A stretch of DNA of 64,000 bases from Cohnella laeviribosi DSM 21336 (GTDB taxonomy: Bacteria > Bacillota > Bacilli > Paenibacillales > Paenibacillaceae), in assembly GCF_000378425.1 (NCBI RefSeq), contig NZ_KB899820.1, positions 53,392 to 117,391 on the forward strand, read 5' to 3'. This document shows, one piece after another, positions 1-8,577 of the stretch; position 1 is the first letter of the stretch; every line of letters begins with the position of its first letter. The position numbers were made by a program, and so were the translations under genes. A model generated the notes under the pieces. That model saw only the letters and a program-made list of their open reading frames with translations. It had not been told where the DNA came from and ran no database searches.

Positions 1-437
1 AGCAGAATAACCTTCGACGTGTCCTGTATGCCGAACCAGAGGACCAGCAGCGAATAGTAAGCAAGCGGAGGAAGCGGCCGGTAAAACTCGATAAACGGAT
101 CGAAGACCGCCCGGATCAGCCGGTTTCGCCCGCAAAGGATTCCAAGCGGCACCGCGGTGACGAACACCAGGAGCAGCGCGGTGAAAATTCGCCTGAGGCT
201 GGCGCCGATATGGGCAAGCATGGTCGATCCTTTGTAGCCTTCCCGAGCAATATCCGCAAATGCCGACCACACATCCGCGGGCGAAGGCAGAAAGAGCGGG
301 TTCACCCATGGGTTGCGGCTGGCCGTCCACCAAAGCAGCAGGACGGCGATGACCGAGCAGGCGGAAACGGCGAAATACACCCCGCTCTCTTTGGCCGGCC
401 GGCGGGCGGCCGATCGGATATCGTCCTTGACCGCCAA
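1..437 (-). CDS. TauC/SsuC-like ABC transporter permease (partial)
   Basis: The 3' part lies outside the window; about 145 N-terminal residues are visible. The protein has a first membrane segment at about residues 19-38, then the sequence FLPSPADVW and a region ending in PLAYYSLLVLWFGI, which is the usual N-terminal layout of nitrate/sulfonate/taurine importer permeases. The start is a TTG at 437, chosen because AAAGGA lies 9 bases upstream and the reading frame gives the family-like N-terminus. The substrate cannot be told; the sulfur genes next door favour a sulfonate, taurine or similar compound. This is inference from context. Confidence 0.75.
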   Translation of the reverse strand, partial: MAVKDDIRSAARRPAKESGVYFAVSACSVIAVLLLWWTASRNPWVNPLFLPSPADVWSAFADIAREGYKGSTMLAHIGASLRRIFTALLLVFVTAVPLGILCGRNRLIRAVFDPFIEFYRPLPPLAYYSLLVLWFGIQDTSKVIL

Positions 438-602
438 ACGATCACATCCTTTCTTTGTAAACACATTAACCATATTTGTATAGTTGGTTTTAAGGTTGGA
501 AAAACAGCGGAATTCGGCGCCCTGGCCCTCACGCGGCGGCAACCGGCTCAAGCGGATGCCGCTTGTCATAGGCCGCGTCGAGGCCAGCATCCGGACAGGC
601 TT
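438..602. other. Intergenic region upstream of the TauC-like gene
   Basis: This 165-base stretch separates the convergently read end of the tetR gene from the transporter start. It holds an imperfect dyad AACCA-N12-TGGTT at 468-489, just upstream of the transporter ribosome binding site. It could be an operator for the transporter, but there is no second copy to support that. The GACCAG leader motif found in the neighbouring sulfur units is absent here. Confidence 0.3.
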
Positions 603-1154
603 TTATGGATGCTGCTCGCGCCTTTCCACCATTTTGAGCAAGTAAGCCAGCACTTTGGAACGCAGCTCGCCGTCCAGCGGCGCGAACCCGAACAGCTCGC
701 AGAAGAACAATCCGTCCGCGGCCAATCGGGCCACCGTCGCTTCAACGGGGTCTTTGCACTCCGACGCCATCCGGCTTTGCCATAGCAGGTATCGCTCCCG
801 CATGGGCTCCAGCAGGTCCGGATGGTTCGCAGCGGCCGCCAAAATGCCGAAGCTCATCTCCAAATCGTCCTTGCTGATCTCGAACGTTTTGATCAAATAC
901 GCCTGCGCCCACCGGTTATTCAGCGAAGTGTTGCGGGTCGCTTCCGCATCGGTGTCCGAATCGAAGCGGTCCAGAAAGTCGGCCAGGGCTGCCTGTATCA
1001 GCGCTTCTTTGGTCGGAAAATGATAGAGCAGACCGCCCTTGCTCACGCCCGCCTCTTTGGCAACGGCATCGAGCGTCAGATTGGAAGCTCCCAATTCCCT
1101 GACCAACCGGCAGGCCACCTTCAAAATTGCGGTGCGTTTCGAATTTCGGTTCAT
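603..1154 (-). CDS. TetR/AcrR family transcriptional repressor
   Basis: 183 residues, normal for the family. The N-terminal helix-turn-helix lies at about residues 25-46 (LTLDAVAKEAGVSKGGLLYHF is the recognition-helix region), followed by a variable all-helical ligand domain. The start ATG is preceded by GGAGGTG. A near-perfect palindrome sits inside its own promoter, so autorepression is likely. It faces away from the sulfhydrylase leader and is followed by the TauC-like operon on the same strand, so it may control itself, the transporter, or both. The ligand is unknown. Confidence 0.85.
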   Translation of the reverse strand: MNRNSKRTAILKVACRLVRELGASNLTLDAVAKEAGVSKGGLLYHFPTKEALIQAALADFLDRFDSDTDAEATRNTSLNNRWAQAYLIKTFEISKDDLEMSFGILAAAANHPDLLEPMRERYLLWQSRMASECKDPVEATVARLAADGLFFCELFGFAPLDGELRSKVLAYLLKMVERREQHP

Positions 1155-1173
1155 GCCGGCACCTCCGAAATTT

Positions 1174-1203
1174 AATATACTGTCCGGACGGTAAAGTTGT
1201 CAA
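1174..1203 (-). promoter_or_regulatory. tetR promoter with embedded operator
   Basis: On the minus strand a consensus -35 TTGACA (1198-1203) and a -10 TATATT (1174-1179) are separated by 18 bases. The spacer and the first bases of the -10 contain the 16-base dyad TACTGTCCGGACGGTA (1178-1193), palindromic except for one pair. A repressor bound there would block RNA polymerase, which fits an autoregulated TetR protein. Confidence 0.7.
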
Positions 1204-1343
1204 CGCGAATTTTATATAATTCCTATAAATTAAATCAGCATTATGCCGGCGTAAACTTCCCGTTCCCCCACCCATCTTCCTCCTGCGTCAGACCGTCGAT
1301 CATCCGGCAGCACACCGGGAAACACACCGTAGGAAATAGCAAA

Positions 1344-1469
1344 TTGACAGCTCGGAGGCAAATGTGTAACATCAGGATAGATTATTCCAACCGGAATAGT
1401 ACATTTTCGGCTGACCAGACCGCTGGAGACTGAAAGGACCTGTCAAGGGAACCTTGCAGTCTCCTTTTT
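1344..1469 (+). promoter_or_regulatory. Promoter and attenuator leader of the sulfhydrylase gene (leader A)
   Basis: A -35 TTGACA (1344-1349), 17-base spacer and -10 TAACAT (1367-1372) predict a start near 1379. The leader carries GACCAG (1413-1418), a 4-base loop and CTGGAGAC (1423-1430). The terminator stem GGAGACTG (1425-1432) pairs with CAGTCTCC (1457-1464) and is followed by five T. The small CCAG/CTGG hairpin abuts and slightly overlaps the terminator stem. The same arrangement occurs in leaders B and C. An S-box or T-box core is not present. Regulation by premature termination is inferred. Confidence 0.7.
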
Positions 1470-1497
1470 GCGTTGGCGGCCAAGAAGGAGAAGCCCT

Positions 1498-2820
1498 ATG
1501 ACCGAGCAGAGGGAGAAAGAGAAGCGCTGGAGATTCGATACGAAGCAAGTGCATGCCGGGCAGCAGCCCGACCCGGCGACAGGCGCGCGTGCGGTCCCCA
1601 TCTACCAGAGCACGTCGTTTGCGTTCAAAGATACGGAGCATGCGCGCGCGGTCATCAATTTCGAAGAGTTGGGAAACACGTACACGAGGATAAGCAACCC
1701 GACCAACGAGGTATTGGAGCAGCGCATCGCGGCATTGGAAGGCGGCGTAGGGGCGCTTGCCGTCGCGTCCGGCTCCGCCGCCGTTACGTATTCGATCTTC
1801 AACATCGCCGGCGCCGGCGACGAAATCGTATCCGCGAGCACGCTGTACGGGGGAACCTTCAACCTGTTCGATGTGACCCTGCCCAAGCTCGGCATCCGTA
1901 CGCGATTCGTCAATCCCGACGACCCGGAAAATTTCCGCCGCGCGATTACGGACAAGACGAAGGCGCTGTTCATCGAATCGATCGGAAATCCGGGCCTCAA
2001 CATCCCCGATATCCGCAAAATCGCCGACATCGCGCATGAGCACGGCATCCCGCTGATCGTCGACAATACGTTCGGCACGCCGTACCTGCTCCGTCCGCTC
2101 GAGCATGGCGCCGATATCGTCGTGCATTCCGCAACCAAATTTATCGGCGGGCACGGAACGTCCATTGGCGGTCTGATTGTGGACGGCGGAACGTTCGACT
2201 GGACAAACGGCAAGTTTCCGGGCTTTACGGAGCCCGACAAGAGCTATAACGGCATCCGGTATGTGGAGAAATTCGGCGAGCTGGCCTACATTACCAAGGC
2301 AAGAATCCAGTTTCTGCGCGATATCGGCGCGTCGCTCAGCCCGTTCAACGCGTTTCTGCTGCTGCAGGGGCTGGAGACGCTGTCGCTGCGGGTGGAGAAG
2401 CATCTGGCCAATACGAAGCGCATCGTCGCCTACCTGAACGAGCATCCGGACGTAGCCTGGGTCAATTATCCGGCTCTGCCTTCAAGCCCTTATTACGAAT
2501 TGGCGCAAACGTATTTCCCGAAAGGGCCGGGGTCCGTCTTTACATTCGGGTTAAAAGGCGGCTTCGAGGCGGCGAACCGCTTTATCGACAGCCTGGAACT
2601 GTTCTCGCATCTTGCCAATGTCGCCGACGCCAAGTCGCTGGTCATTCATCCGGGAAGCACAACCCATGCGCAGCTTTCTCCCGAGGAGCAGGCCGCCGCG
2701 GGCATTTCCCCGGATTTGATCCGGCTGTCCGTCGGCATCGAGGACCCCGACGATCTGATCGACGATTTGGAGCAAGCGATTCGCAAAGCCGTGGCATCCG
2801 TTGAAACGGCGGGCGCCTGA
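1498..2820 (+). CDS. metY: O-acetylhomoserine sulfhydrylase (homocysteine synthase)
   Basis: 440 residues, the usual size for the Cys/Met-metabolism PLP family. It would make homocysteine from O-acetylhomoserine and sulfide (or use a related donor) in the cytosol. The PLP lysine is Lys214 in [11 protein letters not shown]; upstream landmarks are the TRISNPT segment and ASGSAA phosphate-binding region, and [11 protein letters not shown] precedes the lysine. The ATG at 1498 has AAGGAG seven bases upstream; longer versions lack a ribosome site and would start inside the leader terminator. Expression is probably set by leader A. Discrimination between OAH and OAS as substrate rests on family similarity (long [15 protein letters not shown] N-terminus typical of MetY). 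Confidence 0.9.
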   Translation: MTEQREKEKRWRFDTKQVHAGQQPDPATGARAVPIYQSTSFAFKDTEHARAVINFEELGNTYTRISNPTNEVLEQRIAALEGGVGALAVASGSAAVTYSIFNIAGAGDEIVSASTLYGGTFNLFDVTLPKLGIRTRFVNPDDPENFRRAITDKTKALFIESIGNPGLNIPDIRKIADIAHEHGIPLIVDNTFGTPYLLRPLEHGADIVVHSATKFIGGHGTSIGGLIVDGGTFDWTNGKFPGFTEPDKSYNGIRYVEKFGELAYITKARIQFLRDIGASLSPFNAFLLLQGLETLSLRVEKHLANTKRIVAYLNEHPDVAWVNYPALPSSPYYELAQTYFPKGPGSVFTFGLKGGFEAANRFIDSLELFSHLANVADAKSLVIHPGSTTHAQLSPEEQAAAGISPDLIRLSVGIEDPDDLIDDLEQAIRKAVASVETAGA

Positions 2821-2824
2821 ACAT

Positions 2825-2869
2825 AACGAAGACGCCTCCCGGAAACGATTCGCGGGAGGCGCCTTCGTT
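2825..2869. terminator. Bidirectional terminator between metY and the monooxygenase gene
   Basis: A long GC-rich hairpin: AACGAAG and CGCCTCCCG on the left pair with CGGGAGGCG and CTTCGTT on the right, with an 11-base loop. It sits between two convergent genes. The T tract is poor on both sides, so its efficiency is uncertain. Confidence 0.6.
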
Positions 2870-2871
2870 CG

Positions 2872-4212
2872 TTAAACGGGGCTGCCTGCGGCATGCCGAT
2901 TGACCGGGATCGGAAGTCCGAGATGCTCCCGCAGCGTGCGGCCCTCGTATTCGCTCCGGAACAGCCCCCGCTCCTGCAGCAGCGGAACGACCCGATCGAC
3001 AAATACCTCCAATCCTTCCGGCAAAGCGGGCGCCATCAGCATAAAGCCATCCGCCGCCCCTTCCAGGAACCATTTTTCAAGCGAAGAGGCAATTTTCTCC
3101 GGCGTCCCGACGAACGAATCTCCGCTGAAGGAACCGATGATCAGCGAATAGATTTCGCGGAGCGTCGGGTTTTCCCTGGCGATGACCGGCTGGTGCTTCC
3201 TGTAATCGGGGTTGGCCGCCTGGATCGTATCCAGTCCGGCTTCCCTTGCCGTCGTGTCGGCGGTGAAGCGGCTGAAGTCCACCTCCTTGAAATAATCCGC
3301 CAGAAAGCCGATAATCGTCTCTTCCGGAAGCAGCGCTTCGAGTTCCTTCCGTTTGGCGCGAGCCTCCTCTTCCGTAGCGCCGATGACCGGCGAAATGCCC
3401 TGCAGGATGTACACGTCGTCGGGGTTGCGTCCGGCAGCGGCGACCTTCTGCTTGAATTCCCGGTAAAAGGCGCGCGCGTCCTCGAAATTGTACTTGATCG
3501 CAAAAATCACTTCCCCGACCTTCGCCGCAAACGCCTGGCCGGGCCCGGAATTGCCCGCCTGAACGAGCACGGGATGGCCCTGGGGCGAACGGGCGATATT
3601 GAGCGGTCCTTCCACCGCGAAAAACTCGCCTTTATGGCGAATGCGATGCATTTTGTTCGGATCGAAAAACCGTCCCTCCGCTTTGTCGAAAAGAAAAGCG
3701 TCGTCTTCCCAGGAATCCCACAAGCCGCGCACGACGTCGACAAACTCGCCGGCCCTGCGGTAGCGATGCTCCAGCTCCAAATGGGCTTCCTTGCCGAAAT
3801 TGCGCGCCGTGTTGCCGGACAAGTCGCGCGTGGTCACGATGTTCCACCCGGCCCTTCCTTTGCTGATGTGGTCGACGGACATGAAGAGCCGCGCGAGGTT
3901 AAACGGTTCGATATACGAGGTCGAAGCGGTGGCGACAAGGCCGATGCGCGAGGTCGCGCCGGCCAGCGCGGCGATCAGCGTGATCGGCTCGAACCGGTTG
4001 AGGATATTGGGGTGGGACTGCTCGTTGATCGCCAGGCTGTCGGCCAGAAAAGCGATATCGAATTTGCCGCACTCTGCGGTCTGGGCCAAGCGGCGGTAGT
4101 AGTCGATATCGATACTTGCGCCGGGATTGGCCCCTTCCAACCGCCAGGACGCGGCGTGCATGCCTGTGCCGACCAAATAAGCGGATAATTTCATCTGTCT
4201 CTTACGGGGCAT
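2872..4212 (-). CDS. LLM-class FMN-dependent monooxygenase (NtaA/SnaA/DszA/YxeK family)
   Basis: 446 residues, typical of the family. Landmarks include the N-terminal barrel segment FDIAFLADS, GRAGWNIVTT, the insertion loop after NFGKEAHLEL, and VGTPEKIA near the C-terminus. Family members use FMNH2 from a partner reductase to oxidise and cleave C-S or C-N bonds (dimethyl sulfide, S-succinocysteine, nitrilotriacetate). The shared leader and the neighbouring metY point to sulfur release. The ATG at 4212 has GGAGGG seven bases upstream. An upstream in-frame extension covers the leader terminator and is not used. The exact substrate cannot be read from sequence. Confidence 0.85.
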   Translation of the reverse strand: MPRKRQMKLSAYLVGTGMHAASWRLEGANPGASIDIDYYRRLAQTAECGKFDIAFLADSLAINEQSHPNILNRFEPITLIAALAGATSRIGLVATASTSYIEPFNLARLFMSVDHISKGRAGWNIVTTRDLSGNTARNFGKEAHLELEHRYRRAGEFVDVVRGLWDSWEDDAFLFDKAEGRFFDPNKMHRIRHKGEFFAVEGPLNIARSPQGHPVLVQAGNSGPGQAFAAKVGEVIFAIKYNFEDARAFYREFKQKVAAAGRNPDDVYILQGISPVIGATEEEARAKRKELEALLPEETIIGFLADYFKEVDFSRFTADTTAREAGLDTIQAANPDYRKHQPVIARENPTLREIYSLIIGSFSGDSFVGTPEKIASSLEKWFLEGAADGFMLMAPALPEGLEVFVDRVVPLLQERGLFRSEYEGRTLREHLGLPIPVNRHAAGSPV

Positions 4213-4243
4213 GTCGAACCCTCCTATTCGGCAGTATAAAAAG

Positions 4244-4331
4244 AAAAAGAGACACTCTCCGAACGGAAAGCGTCTCCAGTTTCTCTGGTCGAACCTAATG
4301 ACACTGTAAGAGGTAAACCCGTTCTTGTCAA
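4244..4331 (-). promoter_or_regulatory. Promoter and attenuator leader of the monooxygenase gene (leader C)
   Basis: On the minus strand: -35 TTGACA (4326-4331), 17-base spacer, -10 TACAGT (4303-4308), predicted start near 4296. GACCAG (4285-4290), a 5-base loop and CTGGAGAC (4272-4279) follow within about ten bases of the start. The next hairpin (4249-4276; GAGAC-G-CTTTCCG pairs with CGGAGAG-T-GTCTC) ends in TTTTT (4244-4248). The whole regulated RNA up to the terminator is only about 55 nt, the most compact of the three leaders. Confidence 0.7.
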
Positions 4332-4403
4332 CCGGACCCGCCAAAAAGTTGCTGCGCCTTACGGAACATGCGTAAACGAAATCGAAGGCCGTGAAATCAA
4401 GGG

Positions 4404-4542
4404 TTGACGAATATCAAAACGATATGCTAGTATAGCCACAATATAACCTATTATTTATATCGGGATTATGCAATTTGCATTGACCAGTCATCTGGAGATG
4501 TCGGATGCTAATGAACGCTCATTAGTCCGACATCTTTTTTTT
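4404..4542 (+). promoter_or_regulatory. Promoter and attenuator leader of the hydrolase-dpp operon (leader B)
   Basis: -35 TTGACG (4404-4409), 18-base spacer, -10 TAGTAT (4428-4433). The leader contains the dyad ATGCAA-T-TTGCAT (4468-4480), then GACCAG (4482-4487), 4-base loop, CTGGAGAT (4492-4499). The terminator hairpin AGATGTCGGA...TCCGACATCT with inner stem CTAATGA/TCATTAG spans 4496-4535 and is followed by eight T. With leaders A and C it defines a shared regulatory element. Confidence 0.7.
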
Positions 4543-4586
4543 GCGATGGCGTCGATGTCGTACCCGCGCAAAAAAGATTGGGGGTG

Positions 4587-5546
4587 TTGAAATCGAGTAC
4601 GTTCGATCCTTCCGTGCAGATCGAAAGAAACGTGTCCGTTCCGATGCGGGACGGCGTCAAGCTGGCCGCGGATATATACCGGCCCGCGGCGGACGGGGCT
4701 TACACGGTTCTGCTGCTGCGGACGCCTTATAACAAAGAAGACGCGCAAACGATGAATTACGCGCACCCGGCCTGGTACGCCAGGCACGGCTACGTCGTGG
4801 TCGTTCAGGATGTAAGGGGACGGTGGGCGTCCGAAGGCGATTTTCATCCGTATGCCTTCGAAGCGGAGGACGGATACGACACCATCGAGTGGGCCGCCTC
4901 GCTTCCCGGCGTCGTGCCGAAGGTCGGCATGTACGGCTTCTCCTATGCCGCAGCCGTCCAGTGGCTCGCGGCGATGACAAGGCCGCCGCATCTGAGCGCC
5001 ATCGCGCCCGCGATGATCGGTTCGGATTCGTACCAGGGCAAAACGTACCGAAACGGCACGTTTTCGCTCGCGTTGCTGCAGTCCTGGGTGCTGTTCGTCG
5101 CCCAGGACACGGCCCTCAGACAGAAGAGGCCGGATTGGGCGTCCGAACTGACGGATCTTTACGCCGGCATTCACGCCTACTACAAGCGGCTTCCGCTCAA
5201 CGATCCGCCGGCAGCGGTCAAATCTCTCGCGCCCTATTATCTGGAATGGCTTGCGCATCCGACGCGCGACGATTATTGGAAAGCGACCTCGTTAAGGGAT
5301 CATTACGGCTCGATTGACGTTCCGGCTCTGCATATCGGCGGCTGGTACGATATTTTCATCGACGGAACGATCGAGAACTTTACGGGCATTCGCAGAAGCG
5401 GAACCGCTGCGGCAAGGGACGCTCAATATTTGCACATCGAGCCCTGGTTCCACATGCCGTGGTCCCGTTATGTCGGGGAACTGGACTTCGGTCCGGAAGC
5501 CGCCAACCGGATCGACGAACTGCAGTTTCGGTGGTTCAACCGCTGA
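4587..5546 (+). pseudogene. CocE/NonD (S15-type) hydrolase, C-terminally truncated
   Basis: About 319 residues are left of a family that normally has 550-600. The alpha/beta-hydrolase part is present: PMRDGVKLAADIYRP at the N-terminus, the nucleophile region YGFSYAA, the Asp region GGWYDIFIDGT, and a His in IEPWFHMPW. The frame stops right after RWFNR, where relatives continue into WLKG and the C-terminal jelly-roll domain. The following bases encode the tail of a peptide-binding protein in another frame, so this is a deletion product. Family members hydrolyse acyl esters or amides, some on sulfur-containing or antibiotic substrates. The start is uncertain: TTG 4578, GTG 4584 or TTG 4587. Residual activity is doubtful without the jelly-roll. 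Confidence 0.75.
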
Positions 5547-5767
5547 GCGAAGCGTTCGACGAGACGCTGAAAGCGGCGGTCAAAGAGATCGACGACGCCA
5601 AGCAGGTGGAACTCTACAAAAAAGCGCAAACGATTCTGGCGCAGGACGCGGCGGCCGTCTACATTATGGACCCGAATTTGAACGTGGCGCTCAGCAACAA
5701 GCTGGCGGGCTACAAGCAATATCCGCTCTACGTTCAGGATCTGTCGACCGTATATTTCACGGAGTAA
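5540..5767 (+). pseudogene. Remnant of an oligopeptide/dipeptide substrate-binding protein (C-terminal 75 residues)
   Basis: This frame reads PLSEAFDETLKAAV..., VELYKKAQTILAQDAAAVYIMDPN and ends PLYVQDLSTVYFTE, which is the typical C-terminus of SBP_bac_5 proteins (DppA/OppA). It has no start, no signal peptide and no N-terminal 400-plus residues. It is joined out of frame to the CocE-like gene near 5540-5546. It lies directly before the permease genes, where the binding protein belongs. Either the strain lost the binding protein by deletion or the assembly dropped a segment. Confidence 0.75.
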
Positions 5768-5777
5768 CGAATCCCGC

Positions 5778-6719
5778 ATGAACTACTATGCACGCCGCCT
5801 GCTTACGTTGCTGCTGACCGTCCTGTTCGTGCTGCTGCTGACGTTCGCCGCGTTCCGGATCATTCCCGGCAATCCCGCGCTTGTCATTCTGGGCACGGAA
5901 GCGACCGACGCGCAGATTGCCCTGCTCGAAGAAAAGCTGGGAACGGACCGGCCGCTGGCCGAGCAGTTCGCAGACTGGCTGGTCGCCGCTTTCCGGCTCG
6001 ATTTCGGCGAGTCGCTCCGGTTTTCGGAGCCGGTGACGCATCTGATCGCGGGCCGCCTTCCCGTGACCGTTTCCCTCGCCGTCATGTCGCTTGTCTTGAC
6101 GATCGCCGTCGGAATTCCGCTCGGCATCATCGCCTCGCGCGCGCGGGGCAAAGCGGCGGATATGCTGGTAACGATCGGCACGCAGCTCGGCCTTGCCGTC
6201 CCGTCGTTCTGGATGGGCATCATGCTGATCCTCGCATTCGGTCTTACGCTTAAGTGGTTCGCCGTCAGCACCTTTACGCCGTGGTCGGAGAATCCTTGGC
6301 TGGCGGTCAAATCGCTTGTGCTTCCCTCCGCGGCGCTCGCCGTCCCGCAAATCGCCATCGTGGTCCGCTACCTGCGCACCTCCATGCTGGAGCAGCTCGG
6401 CCTCGATTATGTGCGGACGGCGAGAAGCAAAGGGCTGCGGGAGTCGACTGTTTTGTATAAGCATGTGCTCAAAAACGCCCTTCTGCCCGTCATCACGATT
6501 ATCGGAATCAACTTCGGCGAGCTGCTGGCGGGCAGCCTTGTCATCGAGCAGGTCTTCACGCTGCCGGGCATCGGCAGCCTGCTGATTACGGCGATCGGCA
6601 ACCGCGATTATCCGCTCGTTCAGGGACTTGTCGTCCTCATTGCCTTCACCGTCATTGCGATCAACTTTGTCGTCGATCTGTCCTATCGCTGGCTTGACCC
6701 GAAAATCCGCTTACAGTAG
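5778..6719 (+). CDS. dppB: Dipeptide/oligopeptide ABC transporter permease (DppB-like)
   Basis: 313 residues. It has an N-terminal membrane segment followed by RIIPGNPA, a large extracytoplasmic loop, five further membrane segments, and the cytoplasmic EAA-type loop (DYVRTARSKGLRES). It pairs with the DppC-like protein encoded 9 bases downstream. GGAG is about 14 bases from the ATG, longer than usual. It is part of the dppBCDF block whose binding-protein gene is broken. Substrate is not predictable; peptides, glutathione-like or acylated sulfur compounds are possible given the leader. Confidence 0.85.
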   Translation: MNYYARRLLTLLLTVLFVLLLTFAAFRIIPGNPALVILGTEATDAQIALLEEKLGTDRPLAEQFADWLVAAFRLDFGESLRFSEPVTHLIAGRLPVTVSLAVMSLVLTIAVGIPLGIIASRARGKAADMLVTIGTQLGLAVPSFWMGIMLILAFGLTLKWFAVSTFTPWSENPWLAVKSLVLPSAALAVPQIAIVVRYLRTSMLEQLGLDYVRTARSKGLRESTVLYKHVLKNALLPVITIIGINFGELLAGSLVIEQVFTLPGIGSLLITAIGNRDYPLVQGLVVLIAFTVIAINFVVDLSYRWLDPKIRLQ

Positions 6720-6728
6720 AGGCGCGTC

Positions 6729-7538
6729 ATGAAAAGAATGAAAAGCTACAGTCTTGTGCTCGGAGCGTCCTTCGTTTCGGTTTTGTTCGTCGTGATGCTG
6801 ATCAGCCTGGTCTACACGCCCCATCCGCCGAATGAGATGAATATCCGCGAGCGGCTGCAGGCGCCAAGCGTTCGCCATTGGCTCGGAACGGACAATTTCG
6901 GCCGGGATATCCTCAGCCGCGTAATGGTCGGCTCGCAGACCGCTTTCGAAGTCGGGGCCGTATCGGTCGCCATCGGACTGCTGGGCGGGTTTCTCGTCGG
7001 GACGCTGGCCGGCTACATGGGCAGATGGGTGGACGAGTTGCTGATGCGCGCAACGGATGCGCTGCTCGCCTTTCCCGGCATTCTCCTCGCGCTGCTGCTG
7101 GTGTCCATATCGAAGCCGAGCCTGTTTCAGACGATGCTGGCGATCGGCATTCTGTCGATTCCGTCGTTTGCGCGCGTCATCCGAAGCGGCGTGCTGCAGC
7201 ATAAGGAAGCGGACTACGTGAAAGCGGCCCGCGGCCTGGGCGCGGGACACGCTAACCTGATTTTCGTCCAGATCGCGCCCAATATCGCCTCTTCCGTCGT
7301 GACGACCGCGGCGCTCAGCTTCTCGACGGCCATCCTGATCGAAGCGGCGCTCAGCTATTTGGGGCTCGGCGTGCAGCCGCCCGATCCAAGCTGGGGCCGG
7401 ATGCTGAACGAAGCGCAGAGCTACCTGGCCAAAGCGCCGTGGTTTACGCTGGCGCCGGGGCTTCTGATTACCTTGACGGTGCTCGGCTTCAACCTCCTCG
7501 GCGACGGGATCCGGGACCTGCGCGACAAAAAAAGCTAG
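6729..7538 (+). CDS. dppC: Dipeptide/oligopeptide ABC transporter permease (DppC-like)
   Basis: 269 residues. One N-terminal membrane segment, then the family sequence HWLGTDNFGRDILSR, five more membrane segments and the EAA loop (DYVKAARGLGAGH). AALSYLGLGVQPPDPSWGRML near the C-terminus is diagnostic for the DppC/OppC subfamily. The gene follows dppB closely and is followed by the ATPase genes, so the four genes form one operon. Confidence 0.88.
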   Translation: MKRMKSYSLVLGASFVSVLFVVMLISLVYTPHPPNEMNIRERLQAPSVRHWLGTDNFGRDILSRVMVGSQTAFEVGAVSVAIGLLGGFLVGTLAGYMGRWVDELLMRATDALLAFPGILLALLLVSISKPSLFQTMLAIGILSIPSFARVIRSGVLQHKEADYVKAARGLGAGHANLIFVQIAPNIASSVVTTAALSFSTAILIEAALSYLGLGVQPPDPSWGRMLNEAQSYLAKAPWFTLAPGLLITLTVLGFNLLGDGIRDLRDKKS

Positions 7539-7551
7539 AAAGGTGATGCAG

Positions 7552-8577
7552 ATGAGAGAGGCGGCGGCAATCGCAACGGAAGCATCGCTGCTGGATATCC
7601 GGAATTTGCAGATTCGATTGAGGCGGACCCGCGGCGCGGGTCTGTCCGTATTGGACGGGGTATCGCTGACAGTGGAACGCGGGGAAACGATCGGCATTGT
7701 CGGCGAATCGGGCTGCGGCAAAAGCGTGCTATCGCTGTCGATTCTCGGTTTGCTGCCGAGCGCCATGCGCATTGGCGGCGGGGAAATCTGGTATGAAGGA
7801 CGGCATCCGCTGCACACGATGACCGACCGGGACATCCGGGCCTTTCGGGGCAAAGAAATCGCGATGATCTTCCAGGACCCGATGAGTTCGCTCAATCACG
7901 GTCTTACGATCGGCTATCAGATAACGGAGACGCTTCGGCTCCATCTCGGATATTCGCGCAAGGAAGCCAGGGAACGCGCCGTCTGGCTGCTCCGCAAAGT
8001 CGGGCTGCCGCGCCCGGAATCGCTGCTTCGGGAATATCCTCACCAGCTTTCCGGCGGCATGCGCCAGCGGGTCATGATCGCGATCGCCGTCTCCTGCAAT
8101 CCCGGCCTGCTCATTGCGGACGAGCCGACGACGGCGCTCGACGTGACGATCCAGGCGCAAATCCTCGATCTGATGCGGCAAATCCGGGAGGAGGACGGAA
8201 CGTCGATCCTGCTGATCTCCCACGATTTCGGCGTCATCGCCGACATGTGCGACCGGGTTCTGGTCATGTATGCGGGGCAAATCGTCGAATCGGGAACGGT
8301 CGACGACCTTTTTGAGCGGCCGCTTCATCCTTATACGGCCGGGCTGCTCCGGTCGATTCCGACGCCCGCGAAGAAGAACAGCCCGCTCTATTCCATCGAG
8401 GGCCACGTGCCGGCGCTGCACGAGCGGGGCGCAGGCTGCCGCTTCGCCTCCAGATGCGCGCATGCGACCGAGCGCTGCCGGACGGAGCAGCCCGAGCTGG
8501 TGGCCTACCGGGGCGGGCATGCCGCGCGTTGTTTCCTCGCGGAAGCGGAAGGAGGAAATCGCCATGCCGCCGTCTGA
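7552..8577 (+). CDS. dppD: Dipeptide/oligopeptide ABC transporter ATPase (DppD-like)
   Basis: 341 residues. Walker A GESGCGKS at about residues 51-58, Q-loop in [10 protein letters not shown], signature LSGGMRQR, Walker [13 protein letters not shown], and the C-terminal oligopeptide/dipeptide extension with [14 protein letters not shown]. Three in-frame starts exist (GTG 7543, ATG 7546, ATG 7552). The last is chosen because GAAAGG lies eight bases upstream. It overlaps the next gene by 14 bases. Confidence 0.88.
   Translation: MREAAAIATEASLLDIRNLQIRLRRTRGAGLSVLDGVSLTVERGETIGIVGESGCGKSVLSLSILGLLPSAMRIGGGEIWYEGRHPLHTMTDRDIRAFRGKEIAMIFQDPMSSLNHGLTIGYQITETLRLHLGYSRKEARERAVWLLRKVGLPRPESLLREYPHQLSGGMRQRVMIAIAVSCNPGLLIADEPTTALDVTIQAQILDLMRQIREEDGTSILLISHDFGVIADMCDRVLVMYAGQIVESGTVDDLFERPLHPYTAGLLRSIPTPAKKNSPLYSIEGHVPALHERGAGCRFASRCAHATERCRTEQPELVAYRGGHAARCFLAEAEGGNRHAAV

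Noticed and set aside
1350..1497. SAM (S-box) riboswitch or T-box before metY
   Set aside because: Expected for a methionine gene, but neither the S-box core nor the GGTGGNACCGCG T-box sequence is present and the leader is too short.
4213..4344. Longer N-terminus of the monooxygenase
   Set aside because: The extra frame covers the leader hairpin and T tract, and a proper GGAGGG site lies before ATG 4212.
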